This document shows, piece after piece, positions 1 through 8,478 of a DNA stretch of 64,000 bases. Made by a program: the position numbers and the translations under genes. The stretch lies in NCBI RefSeq assembly GCF_000718025.1, contig NZ_JODS01000031.1:162751-226750 (forward strand), in the 5' to 3' direction. How positions within the stretch are numbered: the stretch's first letter is position 1; each line of letters starts with the position of its first letter. This DNA is from Kitasatospora purpeofusca (GTDB taxonomy: Bacteria > Actinomycetota > Actinomycetes > Streptomycetales > Streptomycetaceae). The notes beneath the pieces were generated by a model. It did no database searches. It was not told the origin of the DNA and saw nothing but the letters and a program-made list of their open reading frames with translations.

Positions 1-629
1 ATCATCAGCAGCTTGGCCCACCGCCTGATCGCGGAGACATCGGTCGGGCTGAACGCGGTCGCGGTCCAGAAGGACAGCGACAGGTAGTCGGCGAAGACCG
101 GCACCCAGCCGGTCGGTGCGTACGCCGTGTGCTGCATCTCGGGGAACACGAACGCCGGTCCGGTGGCGGGCCGGTGGGCACGGGCCGCGGCGCCACCGCG
201 GTCCAGGTCCCAGTACCAGAGCGCGAAGGCGATCACGTTCGTCACCCAGGTCACGCCACCGGTCGCCAGCAGGCCGGTGGCGTTGTCGGCGAACAGCTTG
301 TTGTCGGTCAGGATGTCCGACACCAGGTGGATCCCGGCGTACAGGTTCGAGGCGGTGATGAAGGCGATCACGGTCTCGGTGACCACCCGCAGCCAGGCCT
401 TCTGCCGGTCGATCCGCCCCGGATCGCCGACGACCAGCACCACCAGCAGGGTGAACAGCACCACCGGCACCACCCACACCGGGTCCACCCGGTACGACGC
501 GGGCAGCGCCACGTGCAGCAGCCCGGCACTCACCACCGCCACCGACACCGGCCACCAGTGCTCCCCCCGCACAGCGGCCCCACCTGGTCCCACCGACGAC
601 GGACCGACCGGACCGGGGCTTGCGCGCAT
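1..629 (-). CDS. Multi-pass membrane protein, 3' end outside window
   Basis: The frame is open from an ATG at 629 to the window edge (209 codons seen) and was found by reading the minus strand directly. Hydrophobic stretches lie around residues 25-40, 50-67, 85-100 and 125-145. Near the visible end is the pattern FVFPEMQHTAYAPTGW followed by a segment containing FWTATAFSPTD, which resembles the pore-side region of a family of actinobacterial integral membrane proteins of unknown function. I do not recognise a named family with confidence. A related fragment sits just upstream at about 776-873. The start lies only 3 nt after the stop of a small ORF (633-779), so the two may be translated together. 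Confidence 0.6.
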   Translation of the reverse strand, partial: MRASPGPVGPSSVGPGGAAVRGEHWWPVSVAVVSAGLLHVALPASYRVDPVWVVPVVLFTLLVVLVVGDPGRIDRQKAWLRVVTETVIAFITASNLYAGIHLVSDILTDNKLFADNATGLLATGGVTWVTNVIAFALWYWDLDRGGAAARAHRPATGPAFVFPEMQHTAYAPTGWVPVFADYLSLSFWTATAFSPTDVSAIRRWAKLLM

Positions 630-632
630 GCC

Positions 633-779
633 TCATTCTGACCCCGCCGGTGGACGCCCCCCACCCGATCCACCGCGCGACACGCGGCGGGCCCGCACCA
701 TCGGCAGAACCGGAGGTGGAAGCGGCCGGTCGGTGCGGGACCCAGCCTCCTCGGCCGGCTCGAACAGGCTGAGGGTCAT
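633..779 (-). CDS. Small hypothetical ORF (48 aa)
   Basis: ATG at 779 overlaps the stop of the upstream membrane-protein fragment (ATGA), and the TGA ends 3 nt before the ATG of the membrane gene at 629. The translation begins MTLSLFEPAEEAGSRTDRP and is otherwise Pro/Arg/Gly-rich. No domain is recognisable. The overlap and spacing are the only reasons to think it is translated; it may simply be filler between a broken gene copy and the intact one. Confidence 0.25.
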   Translation of the reverse strand: MTLSLFEPAEEAGSRTDRPLPPPVLPMVRARRVSRGGSGGGRPPAGSE

Positions 780-873
780 CTCCCGTGTGCGGCGGCCGGC
801 GCGCAGGCGGTGCGCCGCATCCCGGGGAGGACGAACGCCGGTTCCGTGGCGGGGCGGTGGACGCCGGCTCCGG
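776..873 (-). pseudogene. Fragment of a second copy of the membrane protein gene
   Basis: Between the stop of the M16-like gene (874) and 776 the minus strand reads HRPATEPAFVLPGMRRTAC, matching HRPATGPAFVFPEMQHTAY in the intact gene at 1-629. The corresponding DNA (about 811-870 versus 131-190) is also clearly similar. The copy stops shortly after the match, so only a short internal piece survives. It probably arose from a partial duplication or a collapsed tandem pair. Confidence 0.5.
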
Positions 874-2367
874 TCACCCGGTGGCGCGCAGGGTCGAGAG
901 CGGGTACCGCAGGGTTTCCGGGACGGCAGTGTCGATGGCGGCGAGGGCGGGGCCGAGTCCGGCGAAGAGCTCGGGGGTCACCGGGACGAAGCAGTTTCCG
1001 AGGCCGTGCAGGATGCGGCCGCCGTCGTGGACCTCGACACCCACCACCTCGGTGTACGGGAAGCCGTGGACCTGGCCCTCCTCGTCCTGCCACCACGCGC
1101 CGTCGGCGTTCACCACGAGGCGGACCTTACGGGCCGCGCCGAACCGTGCCCGGGCGAGCAGCGGCGGCCGGTACTGCGGCCCGGCGGGCAGCGCGGTGCG
1201 CTCGGAGCAGTCGGCGGCGGGCAAGGCCGAGCGGTCGGGCCGGCCGAGTGTCAGCTGCTCCACCTGGTGGGGCACGAGCAGCAGCGCCGTCTCCATCGCC
1301 GCCGCGAAAGCCTCCCGCACCTGCGCCGGGGTCACCTCGGCCTGCTGCGCGAGCTTGGTCGCGGCGTCCAGATGGGTCTCGTCGAGCAGCAGGTCCGCCG
1401 CGCGCTCGGCAACCTCCATGTCGAGCGTGCGGGGGTCGGTCAGGAACTCCCGGGCGGCCTGCCGCTCCTCGGCCAGTTCGGCCTCGGTGGGCTCCTCCTC
1501 GGCGAGGCGCAGTGCCTCCTGCCAGAGCAGTTCGGCGACGCGCTTCTCCTGGCCCTCGCGGACGTCCAACTGGACGCTGCGCTCGCCGCGGCCGGGGCCG
1601 ACGTATACGGCGGTGCCGCCGACGTCGTAGCTCAGGCCGTGCTCGTGGCGGACGGTGTCGGTCAGGCGCTGGGAGAGGACGTGGGTGGCGAGCAGCATCG
1701 CCTGGTCGTTGAGGTCGCAGGAGAGCAGCAGACCGGGACCGGGAACGTCGGCCCGGTGCCAGGACGGGTCGGTGCGGCGCGGGGCCGGGTGCGGCGCGCG
1801 GGCGGTGCGGGCGCCGGGGGGCAGCGGGAGGCGCAGGCCCTGCGGCGGAGGGCCGGTCAGGGCGAGGACGGCGTTGCCGGCGTGGAAGTGGCGGGCGACG
1901 GTCTCCCGGACAGCGTCGAGCGGGATCCGGTCCGCGCCGGGTCCGCCGAAGGAGGCCAGCCCGAGGCCCTGGGTGCCGTAACGGATCGACAGCAGTTCGC
2001 CGGTGACCGGGTCGGCCACGCCGCTGCCCTCGGCGGCGAGCACTCCGGCCTCCTTCTCGATCCGCTCCAGGGGCAGTTCGGTGAGGGCGGTGCAGACGCG
2101 GGCGAGGAAGTCGACGACCTGTTCCGGGCGGCCGGTGCAGGTGAAGTCGGTGATCGAGAGGCTGACGGAGGCATTGTGCTCGAAGTGCAGCCGGGGGAGC
2201 GTGCTCATCGCCAGGTGCTCGACCAGGTGCGTCACCCCGAGGGTGCGGAAGGTCTCGTCCTGGACCCCGCAGCCGAACATCAGGGTGGCTTCGAGCGGGC
2301 CGGGCGTCTCGGTCCAGATGACGGGGACGCCGTCGATGACATCGTGGTGCATCGGATGATCATACAT
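874..2367 (-). CDS. M16-family (insulinase-like) metallopeptidase
   Basis: The 497-residue product carries the inverted zinc motif HLVEH at residues 47-51, the HxxEH signature of M16 peptidases; E124 is a candidate third zinc ligand. The length fits a protein with two M16 lobes, the second (residues ~230-400) being the inactive partner with phrases such as QAMLLATHVLSQRL. No signal peptide is seen, so it is probably cytoplasmic. The ATG at 2367 gives a start in the usual place, about 45 residues before the zinc motif. The gene is divergent from the large gene at 2496. The substrate cannot be inferred. Confidence 0.75.
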   Translation of the reverse strand: MYDHPMHHDVIDGVPVIWTETPGPLEATLMFGCGVQDETFRTLGVTHLVEHLAMSTLPRLHFEHNASVSLSITDFTCTGRPEQVVDFLARVCTALTELPLERIEKEAGVLAAEGSGVADPVTGELLSIRYGTQGLGLASFGGPGADRIPLDAVRETVARHFHAGNAVLALTGPPPQGLRLPLPPGARTARAPHPAPRRTDPSWHRADVPGPGLLLSCDLNDQAMLLATHVLSQRLTDTVRHEHGLSYDVGGTAVYVGPGRGERSVQLDVREGQEKRVAELLWQEALRLAEEEPTEAELAEERQAAREFLTDPRTLDMEVAERAADLLLDETHLDAATKLAQQAEVTPAQVREAFAAAMETALLLVPHQVEQLTLGRPDRSALPAADCSERTALPAGPQYRPPLLARARFGAARKVRLVVNADGAWWQDEEGQVHGFPYTEVVGVEVHDGGRILHGLGNCFVPVTPELFAGLGPALAAIDTAVPETLRYPLSTLRATG

Positions 2368-2495
2368 TCATCGCTTTGTCGACCTTGAACACCGATGCAG
2401 GAGCGACGTCGCCCTGTCGGAGGTGATCGCTAGGCTGCCGGAGCGGCCGGACGATCACTGCCCGGCCGCCGAACAGCACGGGGGAGTGGCGGGTC

Positions 2496-5400
2496 ATGGT
2501 CGGGGAGATCGGTGCGCAGGGTTACGTCGCGCGGCTGGAGGACGCGAAGCTCGTCTTCCGCAACGAACGCGGGCGGGTCCTGAAGAAGGTGCCGCCCGCG
2601 CTGGCGGGACATCCCGGCCTGTCAGGGCTGGTCGCGCTCGCCGCCGGTGCCGAGGCGCACCGCAGGAGGTGCGAGCAGGAAGCCGAACGGCTGGTCCGCG
2701 AGGGCGTCGCGGTGCCGGACCGGGCGGTGGACCTGCTCTCGGCGGACGCCGCCTGGGCGGAGGCCCTGGCGCGGGCCGGACTCAATCCCTCCGTAGGGGA
2801 GCCCGAGGGCGACAGCGGGCTGCTCGCCCGCCGCTACCGGCACTCCGCCCTGCCCGACGCGGAGCGCGTACTGCTCACCACCGTCGACGCCGCACGCCAC
2901 CGCGACCGCCTGATGGCGCACCAGGGCTGGGAGCCGGTCGGCGCCCTGGCGGCGACCGGGCTGCCGGCCGACGCGGCGATGCCGTTCCCCGAGTCCGCGC
3001 TCGCCGGGCATCCTGCCCGCGAGCAGGAGGTGCTGCGGTACGTCGAGCGCCTGGAGGAGGCCACCTCGGCGTGGCGGGTGTGGGTGAAGCGCGACGTCGA
3101 CGCCGTACTGAAGGCGATCGCCGCCGCCGAGCCGGCGCTCTCGCGCTGCTTCCTGGACGGCGTCGCCGACCTGTGCCTGCGCCACGGCGGGGAGCGGGCC
3201 GACGCGGCGGCGTGGTTCGCCCGCGCGAGGACGGCGGAGCGCACCGCGGGCGAGCAGGTCGACCAGGAGTGGCTGGACGCCCGCTACGCCGCCGCGGACG
3301 CGGCCGGCGCACTCACGGAGACGGCGCTGCGCGAACGCCTCCGGCAGGTCACCGCGCGCGGCGCCGACCGCGACGCGGCCCGCCGCACGCTCGCCCTGCT
3401 CGGCGACCGCACGCTCCGCGAGGGCCCCCGCCCCGGACTCGCCACCGACCTCGTGCGCACCGCCCGCGCCGCGGGCCTCGACCCGGCCCGCGAGCTCGCC
3501 CGACTGGCCGGCCGGCTGCTGCCGGCCCGCGACCTGTGGCACACGGCCGCCCGCGAGTTCTGGGCCGCGCTGCTCGCCGACCCCGCCTGGGAACTGGTCC
3601 TGGCCGAACGTCCGCACCTCGCCCGGGAGGTGGTCGCGGCGGGGCCGCAGCCCGGGATGCCGGACGCGGACCTGACCCTCGACTACCTGGAGCGGACCGG
3701 CGCGCTGGCGCACCTCACCGCCGCCTCCGCCGACGCGGGCGGCGCCGCACCCGGCACCGCCGCCGACTGGCTGCGCGCCCTCGTCCTCCTGGCCGACCGC
3801 TCGCCCCGCTCGGGGGCCAGGCCGGTCGTGCACCGGATCGCCGCGCTGCTGGCGCCCCGGATCGCGGCCGACGGCGTGCCCATCGATCTGCCGTACCCGA
3901 GCCGGTGGGACCGGCGGGTGTCGGGGAGCCCGGTCCTGCGGCTGGGTGTGCTGGACCTGCTGCTGGCCGCGGGCGTGCCGGTGGCCGACCCGCCGCCGCG
4001 GCTCGCCGACCCGCACCTCTACCGCGTCGAGACCGCGCCGCGCCCCGGGCTGTCCTCGCTGTGCGCCGATCCGAGGTTCGCCCGCGAGCTGCGGGCCCTG
4101 CTGCGGGCCGAGTTCGAGCTGACCAACGGCGGCGACGCGGACAACCTCTGGTACCAGCCGCACGACCCCAAGGGGTGGGCGAAGGTCCCCACCCTGGTGG
4201 ACACCGAACCGGGACGCGCCGTGCTGGCGCAGTGGTGCGACGAGGAACTCGCCGAGCTGCCGGTGCTCGACCTGGACGGGGCAGCGCTGACGCTCGCCCG
4301 CTTCCAGCACATCGGCGCCGCCGCCGTACTGCTCGCCGACCCGGACCGGGCCCGGCGGCTGGCCGCCGTCGACGTCGCGGCCCTGCTGCTCGACGCGGTG
4401 CGGGCCGAGGCCCCGGAGCCCGCGCTCGACCGGGCGGGCGCCGAGCTGCTGCTCGGCGCGGTCGAGGCGCGCTCCGTGTTCCGCGACGCCGCCGCCGGCC
4501 CGGTGCGCCAACGGATCGGGCGGCTCCTGGGGATCGAGGAGGAGCGGGTCGGCCGCGAGTTCGCCCGCCTGGTGCAGATCGCCGCGAACTGCCGGGACGG
4601 ACTGGCGCACCTGGTGCCGCTGCTCACCCCCGCAGCCGCGGTGCCCGCCGACCCTCCCACTCCCGCTCCTCCCGCGCCGGCCGACCCTCCCGCCGACCCG
4701 GCCTCCGCCCCCGCCACCCCGGCACGGGTGCGTGTCGGCCGCCTGCTGCGTGAGGCGGCCACGAGCAGTCCCCTCTGGGGCGGCGACCTCGACCGTCCCA
4801 GCACGATCGTCCCCGGCGTGTCCGCCGCCTTCCCCTACCTGGTCGTCGACTGGCAGACCGAGCTGCTCCGCGGTGACGCCACGAGCCCCGGGCGGCTGCG
4901 CGAGTACGCCGACCTGCCGTTCGTGGCGGAGCGGGGCCCGGGCCGCTGGCGCACCGTCAACGTCGCGCGCCCGGACCGCCGGCCCACCCCGCCGGCAGGC
5001 CACCTCTTCCGGACCGCGCTGTCGACCACGCTGGTCCTCCACAGCAGCTTCCACCAGGCCGTGCTGCTGGAGTACGCCCCCGGCGGCACCTTCCCCGAGG
5101 ACGGTCCGGCGGCCGCCGCCGGCTGCGAGGTCCGTACCGGCGTTGATCTGGCCCAGCAGATCGACCCCGACCTGCTGCACGCCTATCTGGAGCTGTTCGC
5201 CGAGCGCGGCCCGCTGCCCACCCACCCCGGAACGGTCGAGCGCCTGGCCGAACGGCTCGCCCTGACCCCGGCCGAGGCGGGCGCCCTGCTCGCCGTCCGC
5301 ACCCACCACCGGGACTCCCGGAGCGCCGCCGAGAAGGAGATCGTCCGACGGATCGGGGCCGACGCCGTCCGGGAGTTCCGCACCCGGCTGGTGCCCACCG

Positions 5401-6563
5401 AGCCGGAGCGCCTGTGGACGCACGGGCCGGACGTCGACCGCGCGGTGGCCTGGTGGCACGAGCGGTACGGCGCGCCGCCGGTCGAGGCCGAGCTTCTCGC
5501 CCTGGCCCGGCGCGAGATCCGCTTCCCCACCGGCGAATGGGCACCGACGGGCCCCGGACCGGCCGTCGACCCGGTCCCGCCGGGCCTGCGCAGGCGCTGC
5601 CGCCGCCCGGAGGCCCTGCTCGCCGCCGCCCTCGCAACCAACGGCGGTCCCGACAGCGATTCCGACCGCGACCCCGACCCCGACTTCGCACCCGCGCCGT
5701 ACGCCTCGCCGTACGCGATGGCCTGGCTCGCCTACCGCACGCCCGCCGGCCACCCGCTGCGCCCCGCACTCGCTGCGGCCGCACTGCGCGTCACCTCCGA
5801 GCACACCTCCGACCGGGCAGAACCCCGAGCAGCGTGGCGGCTCTTCTCCGTCGACCGCCGCAGCGCCACCGGCAGGCCGTCACCCCCGCCGGCCGACCTG
5901 CCCGGCGTGGAGGTGGTGGACGAACCGGCCACCGGCCAGTGGCACGTCCTGGTCCGCCCCGGCCTGCTCACGGGCGCCGACGACCCGGTCCTGGACGCGC
6001 TCGACGACTACTACGACCGGCTGAAGCCCTCACAGGCCCGGCCGGCCGGCTCCGGCCTGCCCGCCCTCGCCGATCTGCGCATCCTGCTGTCCGGCGACCT
6101 GGCTGCCCTCGGCCACCACCTCGCCGCCGACGCCCACCGCACCCCCGGCTGGGAACAGGACCCGCGCCGCAGCGCGCCGGACGTCGTCGCCGCCTGCGCG
6201 AGCGCCCTCGACCTGCCCACGGACGCCGCCGCGCTCTACCTGATGCTGCTCGCCCTGCCCGACCCCACCGACCGCCAGGTCCGCCGGTGGACGGGCTGGA
6301 CCCCGGCCACGCTGAAGGCCGCCCAGCAGCGGCTGTGCGCCACCGGCCTGGTGCTCACCGCCCGTCGCCCCCGCGCCGGCCGCACCCTCTTCCTCCCCGG
6401 CCCCTGGCTGGACCTGAAAGCCCCCCGACTCCCCGTCGAGACCGCGAAACTCGCCCACCTCACCCTCGCCCCCGAACGCGCCGGCACCGCCCACGCCGTC
6501 CTCGTCCCCACCGGCCCCCTTCCCACCCTCTTCGCCACCGCCTGGCGCACCGCCCACCCCTGA
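2496..6563 (+). CDS. Very large protein of unknown function (1355 aa)
   Basis: A single long frame with strong third-position GC throughout. The start ATG at 2496 follows GGGGAG about 9 nt upstream. The N-terminus (LVFRNERGRVLKKVPPAL, residues ~18-35) resembles a motif in DUF4132/MolR-like proteins, but the rest gives no confident family match. A Pro/Ala-rich linker near residues 712-745 separates an N-terminal half rich in helical Ala/Leu repeats from a C-terminal half with conserved-looking Trp/Arg motifs (ERLWTHGPDVDRAVAWWHER near 970-990). No signal peptide or membrane segment is seen. It stands alone, divergent from the M16-like gene, so context gives no function. Confidence 0.75.
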   Translation: MVGEIGAQGYVARLEDAKLVFRNERGRVLKKVPPALAGHPGLSGLVALAAGAEAHRRRCEQEAERLVREGVAVPDRAVDLLSADAAWAEALARAGLNPSVGEPEGDSGLLARRYRHSALPDAERVLLTTVDAARHRDRLMAHQGWEPVGALAATGLPADAAMPFPESALAGHPAREQEVLRYVERLEEATSAWRVWVKRDVDAVLKAIAAAEPALSRCFLDGVADLCLRHGGERADAAAWFARARTAERTAGEQVDQEWLDARYAAADAAGALTETALRERLRQVTARGADRDAARRTLALLGDRTLREGPRPGLATDLVRTARAAGLDPARELARLAGRLLPARDLWHTAAREFWAALLADPAWELVLAERPHLAREVVAAGPQPGMPDADLTLDYLERTGALAHLTAASADAGGAAPGTAADWLRALVLLADRSPRSGARPVVHRIAALLAPRIAADGVPIDLPYPSRWDRRVSGSPVLRLGVLDLLLAAGVPVADPPPRLADPHLYRVETAPRPGLSSLCADPRFARELRALLRAEFELTNGGDADNLWYQPHDPKGWAKVPTLVDTEPGRAVLAQWCDEELAELPVLDLDGAALTLARFQHIGAAAVLLADPDRARRLAAVDVAALLLDAVRAEAPEPALDRAGAELLLGAVEARSVFRDAAAGPVRQRIGRLLGIEEERVGREFARLVQIAANCRDGLAHLVPLLTPAAAVPADPPTPAPPAPADPPADPASAPATPARVRVGRLLREAATSSPLWGGDLDRPSTIVPGVSAAFPYLVVDWQTELLRGDATSPGRLREYADLPFVAERGPGRWRTVNVARPDRRPTPPAGHLFRTALSTTLVLHSSFHQAVLLEYAPGGTFPEDGPAAAAGCEVRTGVDLAQQIDPDLLHAYLELFAERGPLPTHPGTVERLAERLALTPAEAGALLAVRTHHRDSRSAAEKEIVRRIGADAVREFRTRLVPTEPERLWTHGPDVDRAVAWWHERYGAPPVEAELLALARREIRFPTGEWAPTGPGPAVDPVPPGLRRRCRRPEALLAAALATNGGPDSDSDRDPDPDFAPAPYASPYAMAWLAYRTPAGHPLRPALAAAALRVTSEHTSDRAEPRAAWRLFSVDRRSATGRPSPPPADLPGVEVVDEPATGQWHVLVRPGLLTGADDPVLDALDDYYDRLKPSQARPAGSGLPALADLRILLSGDLAALGHHLAADAHRTPGWEQDPRRSAPDVVAACASALDLPTDAAALYLMLLALPDPTDRQVRRWTGWTPATLKAAQQRLCATGLVLTARRPRAGRTLFLPGPWLDLKAPRLPVETAKLAHLTLAPERAGTAHAVLVPTGPLPTLFATAWRTAHP

Positions 6564-6709
6564 CAGTGCCTCGCGCGGCTCCGACGCCGCCCGACCGTCG
6601 CCGACTCCGTAGCGAGCTCGCGGTGGCACGGGCGCGTCGGAAACCCGTCGAATGATGGGTGGGTTTCGTGAAAGTGTTCTCCTGTTGATCCACCCGACCG
6701 GAGACCTTT

Positions 6710-7624
6710 GTGACGATCCGCCGTACCACCCTGACCGCCGCCGCCACGCTGCTCGCCCTCTCCGCAGTCGCCGCCTGCAATGACGGAGACGCGCAGTCCG
6801 CGCCGACGGCCGCCGGCGCCCCGGCCACCGCGAGCCCCACCACGAGCGCGACGCCCACCGCGACCGCGAGCGCCACGCCGACACCTGTCCCGACCCCGAC
6901 CCCGACGTCGACGCCTACCCCGACGCCGACCGCGTCCGCGACTCCCACCGGCGCCCCGGTCGACGCCACGGGGGCGTTCGACCCCGCCGTCGCCCTGGCC
7001 AACGCCGACCGGACGCCGTACGCCGCCACCGAGACCATGAAGACCACCGCGACGGCGGGCGGCCAGGTGGGATCCGTGCTCGCCGGTACCGGCCGGGTCA
7101 ACTACAACACGCCGACCCGTGAGGGCCGGACCGAGACGAAGATGACGCTCGCCGACAGCGACGAGCCGGCCCTCTGGATGGAGACGGTCAACACCGGCAC
7201 GACGATCTTCATGCGTGACAGGACCAAGCCGGGCAGCGCCTGGCGCGCCGAGGAGCGCGGCGACAAGGCCCGGGCCGACGACCTGACCGTCTACGTCAAG
7301 GCCCTCGTCGAGGCCGGTCCTGCGGCCCGCAAGGGCATGGAGCAGAAGAACGGCGTCCCCGCCTACCACCTCGGCGCTCGCCTGACGGCAGCCCAGGTCA
7401 AGGCCATCGACCCCACGGAGTACCAGAAGATGGTCGAGAAGGGCGTCGACGGCGGCAAGCAGATCGACGTCTGGATCGACCGGGCCGGCCGCGTCCTGGC
7501 CCAGACGCAGTCCATGAAGATGACCACCGGTGGCACGGCCGTCACCAGCACCATCGCGTTGACCTACACCGACTTCGGCCCTCGCGAGACCTTCAGCGCG
7601 CCGACCACCGCTGCCGCCGGCTGA
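6710..7624 (+). CDS. Secreted lipoprotein (LppX/LprG-like fold possible)
   Basis: GTG start at 6710 follows GGAGA. The 304-residue product has a lipoprotein signal: two Arg, a hydrophobic run and the lipobox VAAC, so Cys23 should be lipidated and the protein anchored outside the membrane. Residues ~30-85 form a Thr/Pro/Ala linker with many TPTPT-type repeats that would reach into the cell wall. The remaining ~220 residues resemble actinobacterial lipoproteins with an LppX_LprAFG-like fold (KTTATAGGQ, a Trp-Met-Glu core, TYTDFG near the end). A strong hairpin follows the stop. The ligand is unknown. Confidence 0.75.
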   Translation: MTIRRTTLTAAATLLALSAVAACNDGDAQSAPTAAGAPATASPTTSATPTATASATPTPVPTPTPTSTPTPTPTASATPTGAPVDATGAFDPAVALANADRTPYAATETMKTTATAGGQVGSVLAGTGRVNYNTPTREGRTETKMTLADSDEPALWMETVNTGTTIFMRDRTKPGSAWRAEERGDKARADDLTVYVKALVEAGPAARKGMEQKNGVPAYHLGARLTAAQVKAIDPTEYQKMVEKGVDGGKQIDVWIDRAGRVLAQTQSMKMTTGGTAVTSTIALTYTDFGPRETFSAPTTAAAG

Positions 7625-7659
7625 TCCCTCCCGGCCGGCGCGCTCCCGTCGATGCCGAC

Positions 7660-7699
7660 GGCCCGTCCGCCCCCGGAAACCGCCGGGGGCGGACGGGCC
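7660..7699. terminator. Bidirectional terminator hairpin
   Basis: A perfect 17-bp GC-rich stem (7660-7676 with 7683-7699) and a 6-nt loop lies between the convergent lipoprotein gene and the oxygenase-like gene. Confidence 0.8.
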
Positions 7700-7707
7700 C
7701 CTCGGCG

Positions 7708-8478
7708 TCAGACGGGCGGCAGCAGATCGCCCTCACTGATGGTGTACGTCAGCAGCGGTTGGACGAAGTCCGCCTCACGGTTCTCGCGCCGCCGCAGCCG
7801 GAAGAACTCCTGCCGCTGCTCCTCGTCCGCCGCGACCAGGGGTTCGCCCTGCGGCAGGTAAGGAAGCCCGTCACGGAACCGGAGCAGCGTCCTCGACGTC
7901 CGGAAGGTCACGCCCAGCCACTGGTTGTCGGCGGTCCGGGCGGGCGCGTCCAGGACGATCCGGTGCCTGAGCCGCCGATTCGACTCGACGGAGAACACGA
8001 CCGCACCGTGGTGGAGCAGCGGGATCCCGAACGCCTCGCCACCGGACCCCTTCGGTTCCACGATCAGCCTCCGCGGCGGGTCCGTTTCGGGGTGCCGGTA
8101 GCAGGAGAACACGGCGATGAACGAGTCGTCGGCCAGGTCGAGGGCCTGGTCGGAATGGCTGCCCATGGTGGTGTACGCGTTCGTGTACGTCTCGATGAGC
8201 GCGTTGTTGAAGCCGACCGCGAGCCCGGCACGCTCCTGGATCCGCCGCGCCAGCCGCTCGTGCACCGCCCGGAAGCGCTGCACCGGGCCGCCGTAGCGGG
8301 TGGTGGTGCGCACGAGCGGCACACCGTCCGTCCCGTCGATCCGGGTGAGTGTGGCGCCCTGCCGGCCCTTGCCCGTGTCCTCCAGGCGGGCCGACGCGGA
8401 GAGCTCCGCGAAGAGGTTCCCGTCGGTCGGCAGATCGTACGAGCGGACCTGGTCCGGGATGCTAGGGGTGGGGGGCAA
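7708..8478 (-). CDS. AlkB-like 2OG-Fe(II) oxygenase-type protein
   Basis: The 256-residue product carries an AlkB-like set of motifs: GSHSDQALDL (the HxD iron ligands), a distal RHRIVL supplying the second histidine, and WLGVTFRTSR, which corresponds to the RxSLTFR 2-oxoglutarate-binding strand of AlkB-type dioxygenases. NNALIETYTNAYTTMG before the HxD matches the substrate-lid strand. It likely uses 2-oxoglutarate, O2 and Fe(II) to oxidise an unknown substrate. Its start overlaps the end of the upstream gene by 17 nt, so the two are co-transcribed and probably act together. The terminator at 7660-7699 closes the operon. Confidence 0.65.
   Translation of the reverse strand: MPPTPSIPDQVRSYDLPTDGNLFAELSASARLEDTGKGRQGATLTRIDGTDGVPLVRTTTRYGGPVQRFRAVHERLARRIQERAGLAVGFNNALIETYTNAYTTMGSHSDQALDLADDSFIAVFSCYRHPETDPPRRLIVEPKGSGGEAFGIPLLHHGAVVFSVESNRRLRHRIVLDAPARTADNQWLGVTFRTSRTLLRFRDGLPYLPQGEPLVAADEEQRQEFFRLRRRENREADFVQPLLTYTISEGDLLPPV

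Noticed and set aside
127..2388. 753-residue open frame on the plus strand
   Set aside because: Antisense to the membrane protein and the M16-like peptidase genes, both supported by motifs; the translation is low-complexity.
2622..5804. 1060-residue open frame on the minus strand
   Set aside because: It is antisense to the 1355-residue gene, Gly/Arg/Val-rich with no motifs, and has the codon bias expected of a shadow frame in high-GC DNA.
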